Assembly (NCBI GenBank): GCA_025964215.1
Contig: JAOPZG010000261.1
Coordinates: forward strand, 1-7,518
Length of the DNA stretch: 7,518 bases
Reading direction: 5' to 3'
DNA from: Conexibacter sp.
GTDB lineage: Bacteria > Actinomycetota > Thermoleophilia > Solirubrobacterales > Solirubrobacteraceae
This document shows, piece by piece, positions 1 to 7,262 of this stretch (the first letter of the stretch is position 1; each line of letters opens with the position of its first letter). The notes below the pieces were generated by a model, which worked only from the letters and a program-made list of their open reading frames with translations, ran no database searches and had not been told where the DNA came from. Position numbers and translations under genes: made by a program.

Positions 1-97
1 GGGCGCGGACGCGGCGGAGGCCGCGGTGCGGGCGGCGATCGTGGTGGGGGAGACGGCGCCACCCGACGTCCCCGTCGTCGCGGAGGTGCTCCGATGA
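1..97 (+). CDS. C-terminal end of probable thymidine/pyrimidine-nucleoside phosphorylase (partial)
   Basis: A reading frame open from the window edge (codons from base 2) ends at TGA 95-97 and encodes 31 residues, with AAEAAVRAAIVVGETAP followed by a VPVVAEVLR end. From memory this resembles the last residues of E. coli DeoA and related pyrimidine-nucleoside phosphorylases, which end with an alanine-rich helix (AVKAAI), a short acidic/proline stretch and a final V-x-R-type segment. That enzyme splits thymidine, deoxyuridine or uridine with phosphate into base and (deoxy)ribose-1-phosphate in the cytoplasm. The stop overlaps the next start as ATGA, so the two genes are probably co-transcribed and translationally coupled. 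The context (deaminase, nucleoside transporter, deoC) supports the call. With only 31 residues visible, the family assignment is an inference. Confidence 0.6.
   Translation, partial: GADAAEAAVRAAIVVGETAPPDVPVVAEVLR
82..86 (+). promoter_or_regulatory. Shine-Dalgarno site GGAGG for the adenosine deaminase gene
   Basis: GGAGG sits 7 bases before the ATG at 94, inside the end of the upstream gene. It decides the start. No ATG or GTG lies in frame between 97 and the conserved PKAELHVHLEG segment, and the only in-frame TTG (124-126) falls inside the inverted repeat. The N-terminal extension encoded by the repeat is therefore probably translated. Confidence 0.75.
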
Positions 98-1143
98 GCA
101 CGCACGAAGGGGGTCAGACCCCCTTGAGGGGTGGCGCAAACCCTCAAGGGGGTCTGACCCCCACCGCGGGCGTCCCGAAGGCGGAGCTCCACGTCCACCT
201 CGAGGGCACCGCGACGCCGGACCTGATCCGCCGCCTCGCCCGGCGCAACGGCCTCACGCTCCCCGACGGCCTCTTCCGCGCCGACGGCGCCTTCGCCTGG
301 ATCGACTTCCTCGACTTCCTGCGCGCCTACGACGAGGCGGCGAGCGCGATCCGGACCGCGCAGGACTACCGCGACGTCACCTATGAGTACCTCGCCGCGT
401 GCGCCGCGGAGGGCGCGGTCTACGTCGAGCTGATCGCCTCGCTCGACCACGGCCGCAAGGTCGGCCTCGACGACGCCGAGCACCTCGCCGGGATCGCGCA
501 GGGCATTGACGACGCGCGCGCCGACCACGGCATCACCGGCCGGATCATCTCCTCGATCGTCCGCAACTTCGGCGTGGCCGACTGCGAGGACGTCGCGCGC
601 CGCACGGTCGCGCTCGCCCATCCCTACGTGGTCGGCTTCAACATGGCCGGCGACGAGGCCGGCTTCCCCGCCTCCGACTACGCGCGCGCCTTCGCGATCG
701 CCGCCGACGCCGGCCTCGGCTGCTCGGTCCACGCGGGCGAGCACGCGGGCCCGGAGTCGATCCGCGCCGCGCTCGAGCTGCCCGGCGTCGTGCGCATCTC
801 CCACGGCGTGCGGGCCGTCGAGGACCCCGCGCTGGTCAGGGAGCTGGCCGACAGGAGGATCGTGCTCGAGGTCTGCCCGACCTCGAACGTCGTCCTCGGC
901 GTCTTCCCCTCCTACGAGGACCACCCGCTCGGCGCGCTGCGCGCCGCCGGCGTCCCGGTCACCCTGGGATCAGACGATCCCCCGTATTTCGGCACGACGA
1001 TCGGCCGCGAGTACGAGCTGGCGCACGAGCGCTTGGGCTGCACGCTCGACGACCTCCGGGAGATCACCGAAACCGCGCTGAATGCGGCGTTCTCGGACAC
1101 TGAAGGTGTGGTCAACCGACCAGACCGCCCGGTGGACCTGTAG
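94..1143 (+). CDS. add: Adenosine deaminase family protein
   Basis: This 349-residue cytoplasmic metal-dependent aminohydrolase probably converts adenosine and deoxyadenosine to inosine and deoxyinosine. The whole catalytic set of the family is visible: the metal-binding HxH in ELHVHLEG (H33, H35), HAGE (metal ligand H213, catalytic E216), the RISHGVR histidine H237, and LGSDDPP with D294 and D295 near the C-terminus. Length is normal for bacterial ADA (about 330-350). It overlaps the upstream phosphorylase end by ATGA and is followed by a nucleoside-binding lipoprotein, which fits nucleoside catabolism. The oddity is the N-terminus: codons 6-23 are encoded exactly by a perfect inverted repeat (109-162), giving a Gly/Pro/Gln-rich tail before the usual start of the fold near residue 28. 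ADA relatives also include adenine deaminases and aminofutalosine deaminases, so substrate is inferred from context; the family is certain. Confidence 0.93.
   Translation: MSTHEGGQTPLRGGANPQGGLTPTAGVPKAELHVHLEGTATPDLIRRLARRNGLTLPDGLFRADGAFAWIDFLDFLRAYDEAASAIRTAQDYRDVTYEYLAACAAEGAVYVELIASLDHGRKVGLDDAEHLAGIAQGIDDARADHGITGRIISSIVRNFGVADCEDVARRTVALAHPYVVGFNMAGDEAGFPASDYARAFAIAADAGLGCSVHAGEHAGPESIRAALELPGVVRISHGVRAVEDPALVRELADRRIVLEVCPTSNVVLGVFPSYEDHPLGALRAAGVPVTLGSDDPPYFGTTIGREYELAHERLGCTLDDLREITETALNAAFSDTEGVVNRPDRPVDL
109..162 (+). repeat. Perfect 22-bp inverted repeat (REP/REPIN-like) inside the add 5' coding region
   Basis: Left arm 109-130 and right arm 141-162 are exact reverse complements, 22 of 22 bases, separated by a 10-base loop (GTGGCGCAAA). 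Each arm contains a smaller palindrome: GGGGGTCAGACCCCC at 109-123 and GGGGGTCTGACCCCC at 148-162. Arms that are themselves palindromic and arranged head to head are typical of REP doublets (REPINs), which are spread by REP-associated Y1 transposases. I recall GGGGTCAGACCCC-type repeats as dispersed elements in several bacterial groups but cannot check that here. The 54 bases start precisely at codon 6 and contain no stop in the add frame. The identity as a dispersed element is an inference; the inverted repeat is directly seen. Confidence 0.85.
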
Positions 1144-1146
1144 GTT
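1109..1146 (+). promoter_or_regulatory. Possible operator and promoter at the end of add, ahead of the lipoprotein gene
   Basis: TGGTC-aacc-GACCA (1109-1122) is a 5-bp inverted repeat inside the last codons of add, and TAGGTT (1141-1146), overlapping the add stop, matches the loose actinobacterial -10 pattern TANNNT. No convincing -35 is seen. TGGTC/GACCA half-sites are reminiscent of GntR/FadR-type operators, but those usually have a shorter centre. The 79-base spacer before the lipoprotein gene is the largest in the cluster, which makes a promoter here plausible. This is weak evidence. Confidence 0.2.
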
Positions 1147-1205
1147 TGCGCCGCGGCCCAGGGTCGGCCGTGCTTTCTGTCCCTCCGCAGTCCCGTTCAA
1201 TCCCA

Positions 1206-1212
1206 GAGGGAG
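1206..1212 (+). promoter_or_regulatory. Ribosome binding site for the BMP lipoprotein gene
   Basis: GAGGGAG lies 10 bases before the GTG at 1223. It supports that GTG over the in-frame ATG at 1082, which lies inside add and would put about 47 unconserved residues ahead of the signal peptide. Confidence 0.55.
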
Positions 1213-1222
1213 TACCTCGCAA

Positions 1223-2290
1223 GTGCGCGCACGTTCCACTCGCCGTGCCATCGCCTCCATCGGCGTGGCCGGCATCCTCATTTTCGCTGCTGGTTGCGGC
1301 TCGGACGACAACAGCTCGTCGTCCTCGTCCTCCGGCACCACGTCGACCGCAGCGGCCGCCCCGGCGGCCAAGAAGATCAAGGTCGGCCTCGTCACGGACA
1401 TCGGCGGCCTCAACGACCGCTCGTTCAACTCGCTGGCGAACCAGGGCCTTCAGCAGGCGCAGTCGCAGCTGGGCATCACCGGCCGCGTCCTGACGTCGAA
1501 GTCCAACGCCGACTACATCCCCAACCTGTCGACGCTGGCCCAGCAGAAGTACGACCTCGTCATCGGCGTCGGCTTCCTGATGGCCGACGCGATCGACACC
1601 GTCGCCAAGAAGTTCCCGGACACCAAGTTCGCGATCATCGACGTCGACGCCACGGGCCTGAAGGGCAAGCCCACCAACGTCCAGGGCCTGCTCTTCAAGG
1701 AGCAGCAGTCCGGCTACCTGGCGGGCTACCTCGCCGGTCTGTACGCCAAGGACAACAACATCAAGACGATCTCGTCCGTCGGCGGTCAGAAGATCCCGCC
1801 GGTCGACCACTACATCGCCGGCTACCAGGCGGGCGCCAAGGCGGCCGACCCGGGCATCAAGACGCTCAACGGCTACTCCCAGGACTTCGTCGACCAGGCG
1901 AAGTGCAAGGAGATCGCGCTCAACCAGATCGCGCAGGGCTCGGGCGTCGTCTTCCAGGTCGCGGGCCAGTGCGGCCTCGGCGCGCTGGACGCCGCCAAGG
2001 AGAAGGGCAAGCAGGGCATCGGCGTCGACGCCGACCAGGCCTACCTCGGCTCCCACATCCTGACCTCGGCCATCAAGAAGGTCGACGTCGCGGTGGTGGA
2101 CACGATCAAGCAGGTCCAGACCGACAAGTTCACCGGTGGCGTCAACACGACGTTCGAGGTCGCCAACGGCGGCGCCGGCATCGGCAAGGTCAGCGCCGCG
2201 GGCGCCAAGTACCAGAGCCAGCTCGACGGCGTGACGGCGAAGTTGAAGGACAACTCGATCACGCCGCCGGACACGGTCCCCGGCAAGTAG
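1223..2290 (+). CDS. BMP/PnrA-family nucleoside-binding ABC lipoprotein
   Basis: This 355-residue extracytoplasmic solute-binding lipoprotein of the basic membrane protein family (Bmp; relatives PnrA/TmpC, NupN, RnsB) probably delivers purine and/or pyrimidine nucleosides to the downstream ABC transporter. A lipoprotein signal is clear: basic RARSTRR (residues 2-8), a hydrophobic core, then FAAGC with C25 as the lipidated cysteine. A Ser/Thr/Ala linker including seven serines (31-37) follows, then the mature domain from KIKVGLVTD. The family signature GGLNDRSFN lies at 61-69, and QSGYLAGYLAGLYA at 162-175 is also typical. Two cysteines, C228 and C250, could form a disulfide. GTG 1223 was chosen because it has a ribosome binding site and gives a compact signal peptide. 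Gene order lipoprotein, ATPase, permease, permease matches known nucleoside transporters such as B. subtilis nupNOPQ. Family is secure; the exact ligand is inferred. Confidence 0.93.
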   Translation: MRARSTRRAIASIGVAGILIFAAGCGSDDNSSSSSSSGTTSTAAAAPAAKKIKVGLVTDIGGLNDRSFNSLANQGLQQAQSQLGITGRVLTSKSNADYIPNLSTLAQQKYDLVIGVGFLMADAIDTVAKKFPDTKFAIIDVDATGLKGKPTNVQGLLFKEQQSGYLAGYLAGLYAKDNNIKTISSVGGQKIPPVDHYIAGYQAGAKAADPGIKTLNGYSQDFVDQAKCKEIALNQIAQGSGVVFQVAGQCGLGALDAAKEKGKQGIGVDADQAYLGSHILTSAIKKVDVAVVDTIKQVQTDKFTGGVNTTFEVANGGAGIGKVSAAGAKYQSQLDGVTAKLKDNSITPPDTVPGK

Positions 2291-2313
2291 CCAGATCCAC
2301 GCCGTACCCTGGC
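2290..2313 (+). promoter_or_regulatory. Candidate -10 element (TACCCT) within a short inverted repeat before the ABC ATPase
   Basis: TACCCT at 2305-2310 fits the actinobacterial TANNNT -10 pattern and ends 10 bases before the GTG start at 2321, so transcription could begin a few bases ahead of the start codon. The ATPase gene has no recognisable Shine-Dalgarno sequence, which fits a near-leaderless message. GCCAG (2290-2294) and CTGGC (2309-2313) form a 5-bp inverted repeat overlapping the hexamer. No -35 box is apparent. A similar arrangement precedes deoC. Confidence 0.35.
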
Positions 2314-2320
2314 GCACATC

Positions 2321-3858
<1,538 letters not shown>

Positions 3859-3862
<4 letters not shown>

Positions 3863-5109
3863 GCGAGCAGACGCCGGCCGGGCCGGACGTTCCGGTGGGT
3901 GGGCCCAGTTCTCAACCCGAGTACGACCTCGGCGGCGGCGCGACCGTCGGCGCCCGCCTCGGCACCGCGCTGAAGTCCGGCGGCGTCATCACGCCGATCA
4001 TCACGGTGCTCTTCTCGTTCCTCGTGGGTGGGCTCGTGGTGCTCGTCACGGGGCACAACCCGATCGACACCTACAAGGCGATCTTCGACGGCACCGGCCT
4101 GCAGTGGCTCTTCCCGTGGACCTCGGGCGCCGACCGCTCGACCGCGGCGATCAACCTCCAGCAGACGCTGCTGATCACCGGGCCGCTGATCCTGCTCGGC
4201 CTCGCCGTCGGCTACGCGTTCCGCGCCGGCCTGTTCAACATCGGCGGCCAGGGCCAGTACATCGTCGGCTCGATCGTCGCGGTCTGGACCGGCTCGTCGT
4301 GGGCCGGGATGCCGCACGTCCTGCACGTGATCCTCTGCATGCTGCTGGCGACGGCGGCCGGCGCGGCGTGGGCCGGGATCGCCGGCGCGCTGCGCGCGAT
4401 CACCGGCGCCAACGAGGTGATCACCACGATCATGCTCAACTGGATCGCGATCTGGATGGGCGTCTACCTCTTCGGCCTCGGCGGGCCGTTGCAGAACGGG
4501 ACCCAGCCCGACGTGCCGATCTCCAACGACGTCGTGGCGAGCGCCAAGCTCCACGTCTTCTGGGGCGACCCGGAGCTCCAGGGCCTCCACATCGGCATCT
4601 TCGTCGCGCTCGCCGCGGCCTTCGTCTACTGGATCCTGCTCAACCGCTCGACCAAGGGCTACGAGGCGCGCGCGGTCGGCTTCAACCCCGAGGCGGCGCG
4701 CTACTCCGGGATCAAGGTCGGCAGGACCTACGTCTTGGTCATGGGCACCTGCGGCGCGCTCGCCGGCCTGGCCGGCTCGCTCGACGTCCTCGGCTGGCAG
4801 TTCCACCTGGCGACCAACGACATCCAGGGCACGCAGCTCGCGTTCCTGGGGATCGCGGTCGCGCTGCTCGGGCGCAACACGGCGATCGGCACCTGCCTGG
4901 CCGCGCTGCTCTTCGGCGCCCTGGTCAACGGCACGTCGGTGCGCAACCTCGACCCCGCGGTCTTCGAGCCGGAGCTCGCCCAGAACCTGACGACGGTGAT
5001 CCAGGGCCTCGTCGTGCTGTTCGTCAGCGCCGACGTCCTGATCCTGTTGATCTACAACAAGCTGCGGCCGCGGCGCGCGGCGCCCGCCAAGGCCGAGGTG
5101 CCGGCATGA
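3859..5109 (+). CDS. Nucleoside ABC transporter permease 1 (BPD_transp_2 / NupP-like)
   Basis: This 416-residue inner-membrane permease is one half of the membrane channel of the nucleoside importer. A hydrophilic N-terminus (1-40) precedes a first membrane helix at about 43-65, a loop with HNPIDTYKAIFDG (66-78), and then a series of hydrophobic segments (about 8-10 in all). Family hallmarks are GLFNIGGQGQ (124-133) and GANEVITTIMLN (183-194), both typical of the permease that pairs with BMP lipoproteins. The segment RAVGFNPEAARYSGIKV later in the protein is the cytoplasmic coupling region contacting the ATPase. Its GTG start overlaps the ATPase stop (GTGA, 3859-3862) with no good ribosome binding site, which points to translational coupling. 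The C-terminal tail is basic and alanine-rich. The family is clear; substrate follows from neighbours. Confidence 0.94.
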
Positions 5110-6335
5110 CGACCGACACCATCATCAAGGGCCTGCGCGCGCCGGAGGGCTCAGACGGCGCGGGGCTCACGCGCGAGCGCGCGCTCGGCTGGGGCGGCAT
5201 CGCGCTCGGGCTGATCGCGTTCGTCATCACCCTGCCGCCGTTCGAGGTCCGCACGATCGTCCCGTCGCTGGTGCTCGCCGCGATCGCGATCGTCCTCGGC
5301 GTGCTGGCGATCGGCGGCGGCGAGCGCCGCGTCGGCGGCGGCGCGATCTTCGCGGCGCTCTTCGGCGCGCTGGGCGCCTACGGCGCGTCGCGCTCCGGCG
5401 TCTCGCACCTCGAGGTCGTCGTCTCCTGGAGCGCGCTGACCGCCGCGATGCTCCGCTACGCCACGCCGCTGACCTTCGCCGCGCTCGGCGGCCTCGTGAG
5501 CGAGCGCTCCGGCGTCGTGAACATCGCCCTCGAGGGCATGATGCTCATGGGCGCGTTCTTCGCGGCCTACGGCGCCGACAAGACCGGCTCGTGGGTCGGC
5601 GGGATCCTGATCGGCGTCCTCGCCGGCATGGCGCTCGCCGCGATCCACGCGGTCTTCGCGATCTCGCTGCGCTCCGACCAGATCGTCTCGGGCACCGCGC
5701 TGAACTTCGTCGCGCTCGGCCTCACGGGCTACATGTACGTCGACACCTACGGCGCCAACGGCACGCCCGACAACCTGCCGGCGGTCCCGGAGATCAACCT
5801 CCCGACGGACTCGCTCGGCTTCATCGGCCAGGCGATCTCGCAGCTCAACCTGCTCGTCTGGGGCTCGCTGATCGCGGTGATCCTGGTGTGGGTCGTCGTC
5901 TTCCGCACGCGTCTCGGCCTGCGGCTGCGGGCGGTCGGCGAGAACCCGAAGGCGGCCGAGACGGTCGGCATCAGCGTCTTCAAGGTCCGCTACGCCGCGG
6001 TCATCTCGAGCGGCGGCCTGGCCGCGTTCGGCGGCGCGTTCCTGTCGATCGGCTTCGTCCACTCGTTCTCGCAGAACATGACCGCGGGCCGCGGCTTCAT
6101 CGCGCTGGCGGCGCTGATCTTCGGCCGCTGGCGGCCCGGCGGGCTGCTCGCCGCGACCCTGCTCTTCGGCTTCTCCAGCGCGCTCGCGCAGCGGCTGCCG
6201 GAGTTCTCGCCGCAGCTCGCGACGCTCTTCCAGGCGCTGCCCTACGTGCTGACCCTGATCGCCGTGGCGGGCGTGGTCGGGCGCTCGACGCCGCCGGCCG
6301 CCGACGGCGTGCCGTACACGCGCGAGGGCAAGTAG
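5106..6335 (+). CDS. Nucleoside ABC transporter permease 2 (BPD_transp_2 / NupQ-like) with N-terminal extension
   Basis: This 409-residue inner-membrane permease is the second half of the channel. The conserved core starts near residue 108 and carries ERSGVVNIALEGMMLMGAF (133-151), DQIVSGTALN (191-200) and the coupling segment RAVGENPKAAETVGI, as in B. subtilis NupQ and relatives of about 320 residues. Here about 100 extra residues at the N-terminus hold three further hydrophobic stretches (about 28-45, 50-70 and 78-94), probably membrane helices. The start is well supported: ATGA overlaps the previous stop, and GAGG at 5095-5098 lies 7 bases upstream. The protein ends in a short polar tail (REGK). 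It completes the lipoprotein-ATPase-permease-permease set. The core assignment is secure; the role of the extension is unknown. Confidence 0.94.
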   Translation: MTTDTIIKGLRAPEGSDGAGLTRERALGWGGIALGLIAFVITLPPFEVRTIVPSLVLAAIAIVLGVLAIGGGERRVGGGAIFAALFGALGAYGASRSGVSHLEVVVSWSALTAAMLRYATPLTFAALGGLVSERSGVVNIALEGMMLMGAFFAAYGADKTGSWVGGILIGVLAGMALAAIHAVFAISLRSDQIVSGTALNFVALGLTGYMYVDTYGANGTPDNLPAVPEINLPTDSLGFIGQAISQLNLLVWGSLIAVILVWVVVFRTRLGLRLRAVGENPKAAETVGISVFKVRYAAVISSGGLAAFGGAFLSIGFVHSFSQNMTAGRGFIALAALIFGRWRPGGLLAATLLFGFSSALAQRLPEFSPQLATLFQALPYVLTLIAVAGVVGRSTPPAADGVPYTREGK

Positions 6336-6356
6336 TCCCAGACCTCTACCCTGGGA
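6336..6356 (+). promoter_or_regulatory. Inverted repeat with candidate -10 element (TACCCT) before deoC
   Basis: TCCCAG (6336-6341) and CTGGGA (6351-6356) are perfect 6-bp inverted arms around a 9-base loop. TACCCT (6347-6352), overlapping the loop and right arm, fits the TANNNT -10 pattern and ends 9 bases before the ATG at 6362. No T-run follows, so it does not look like an intrinsic terminator. The spacer resembles the one before the ABC ATPase: both begin directly after GGCAAGTAG, contain CCAGA and TACCCTGG, and end close to the start codon. An internal promoter, possibly with an operator, is the preferred reading. Confidence 0.35.
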
Positions 6357-6361
6357 CGCAT

Positions 6362-7255
6362 ATGAGTCCCACCAGGACATTGCCGCACGTCGACCGCGTC
6401 GGCATCCAGGAGCGGGTCGACGCGCTGGCCAAGCGCTCGATCAAGGGCGACGCCAAGCGCGAGGGCCTGCTGCTCGCCATCTCCATGCTCGACCTCACGA
6501 CCCTCGAGGGCGCCGACACGCCGGGCAAGGTGCGCCAGCTCGCCGCCAAGGCCGTCACGCCCTCGCCCGCCTATCCCGAGGTGCCCTCGTGCGCCGCGGT
6601 CTGCGTCTACCCGACGATGGTGCGCGCCGCGTGCGACGCCGTCGCGGGCTCGGGCGTCCACGTCGCCTCCGTCGCCACCGGCTTCCCGGCCGGGCAGACG
6701 CCGCTCGCCACGCGCCTGGAGGAGGTGCGCCTCGCCGTCGCCGACGGCGCCGACGAGATCGACATGGTCATCTCGCGCGACGCCTACCTCTCGGGCGACG
6801 ACGCGCGCGTCTCCGACGAGATCGAGCAGATCAAGGAGGCGTGCGGCGACGCGCACCTCAAGGTGATCCTCGAGACCGTCGAGCTCGGCTCCTACGACCA
6901 CATCCGCCACGCCTCGATGCTCGCGATGGACGCGGGCGCCGACTTCATCAAGACCTCGACCGGCAAGGCCGCCGAGGGCGCGACCCCCGGCGTCATCCTC
7001 GTGATGCTCGAGGCGATCCGCGACTACGCGCAGCGCACCGGGCGCGTCGTGGGCATGAAGCCCGCCGGCGGCGTCTCGGACTCGAAGGCCGCGCTGAACG
7101 TCCTCGTGCTCGTCAAGGAGACGCTGGGCGACGCGTGGATGACGCCGGACCTGCTGCGCATCGGCGCCTCGTCGGTGCTCAACGACCTGCTGCTGCAGTA
7201 CGCCAAGACCGAGACCGGCCGCTACGGGCGCGCCGAGGACTTCTCGAAGGAGTAG
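6362..7255 (+). CDS. deoC: Deoxyribose-phosphate aldolase, long DERA type
   Basis: This 297-residue cytoplasmic class I aldolase cleaves 2-deoxy-D-ribose 5-phosphate into glyceraldehyde 3-phosphate and acetaldehyde, the last step of deoxynucleoside catabolism. Catalytic residues are all present: D134 in DEIDMVI, K167 in HLKVILET, the Schiff-base lysine K197 in DFIKTSTGK, and K233 in GMKPAGG. These correspond to E. coli D102, K137, K167 and K201. It is longer than E. coli (259) or B. subtilis (about 223) DeoC, with an N-terminal helix region before LDLTTLEG (43-50). From memory, this motif, GFPAGQT-x3-TRLEE and the TGRY tail resemble human DERA. The ATG follows a 26-base spacer after the permease with no strong ribosome binding site. 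An aldehyde dehydrogenase follows 7 bases after its stop, consistent with disposal of the acetaldehyde product. Confidence 0.95.
   Translation: MSPTRTLPHVDRVGIQERVDALAKRSIKGDAKREGLLLAISMLDLTTLEGADTPGKVRQLAAKAVTPSPAYPEVPSCAAVCVYPTMVRAACDAVAGSGVHVASVATGFPAGQTPLATRLEEVRLAVADGADEIDMVISRDAYLSGDDARVSDEIEQIKEACGDAHLKVILETVELGSYDHIRHASMLAMDAGADFIKTSTGKAAEGATPGVILVMLEAIRDYAQRTGRVVGMKPAGGVSDSKAALNVLVLVKETLGDAWMTPDLLRIGASSVLNDLLLQYAKTETGRYGRAEDFSKE
7247..7252 (+). promoter_or_regulatory. Ribosome binding site for the aldehyde dehydrogenase gene
   Basis: AAGGAG lies in the last codons of deoC, 10 bases before the GTG at 7263. It supports that start and indicates co-transcription with deoC. Confidence 0.6.
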
Positions 7256-7262
7256 GAAGCGC

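Noticed and set aside
966..981. Inverted repeat GGGATC-AGAC-GATCCC resembling the repeat at 109-162
   Set aside because: It encodes the conserved catalytic LGSDDPP segment of the deaminase, so the bases are explained by the protein.
1154..1170. Weak hairpin CGGCC-N7-GGCCG after add
   Set aside because: Only 5 bp, no T-run directly after it and easily expected by chance in GC-rich DNA; not supportable as a terminator.
1082..1222. Upstream ATG start giving a 402-residue lipoprotein precursor
   Set aside because: It would overlap add by 62 bases and place about 47 unconserved residues before the signal peptide; GTG 1223 has a ribosome binding site and gives a normal lipoprotein signal.
1311..1345. 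Repetitive TCG/TCC tract in the lipoprotein gene as a possible phase-variable repeat
   Set aside because: It encodes the Ser-rich linker common after the lipid cysteine, the codons are mixed, and there is no long uniform unit.
5151..6380. Long minus-strand frame opposite permease 2
   Set aside because: Same GC-driven shadow; highly charged and repetitive with no recognisable domain, while the + strand encodes a clear permease.
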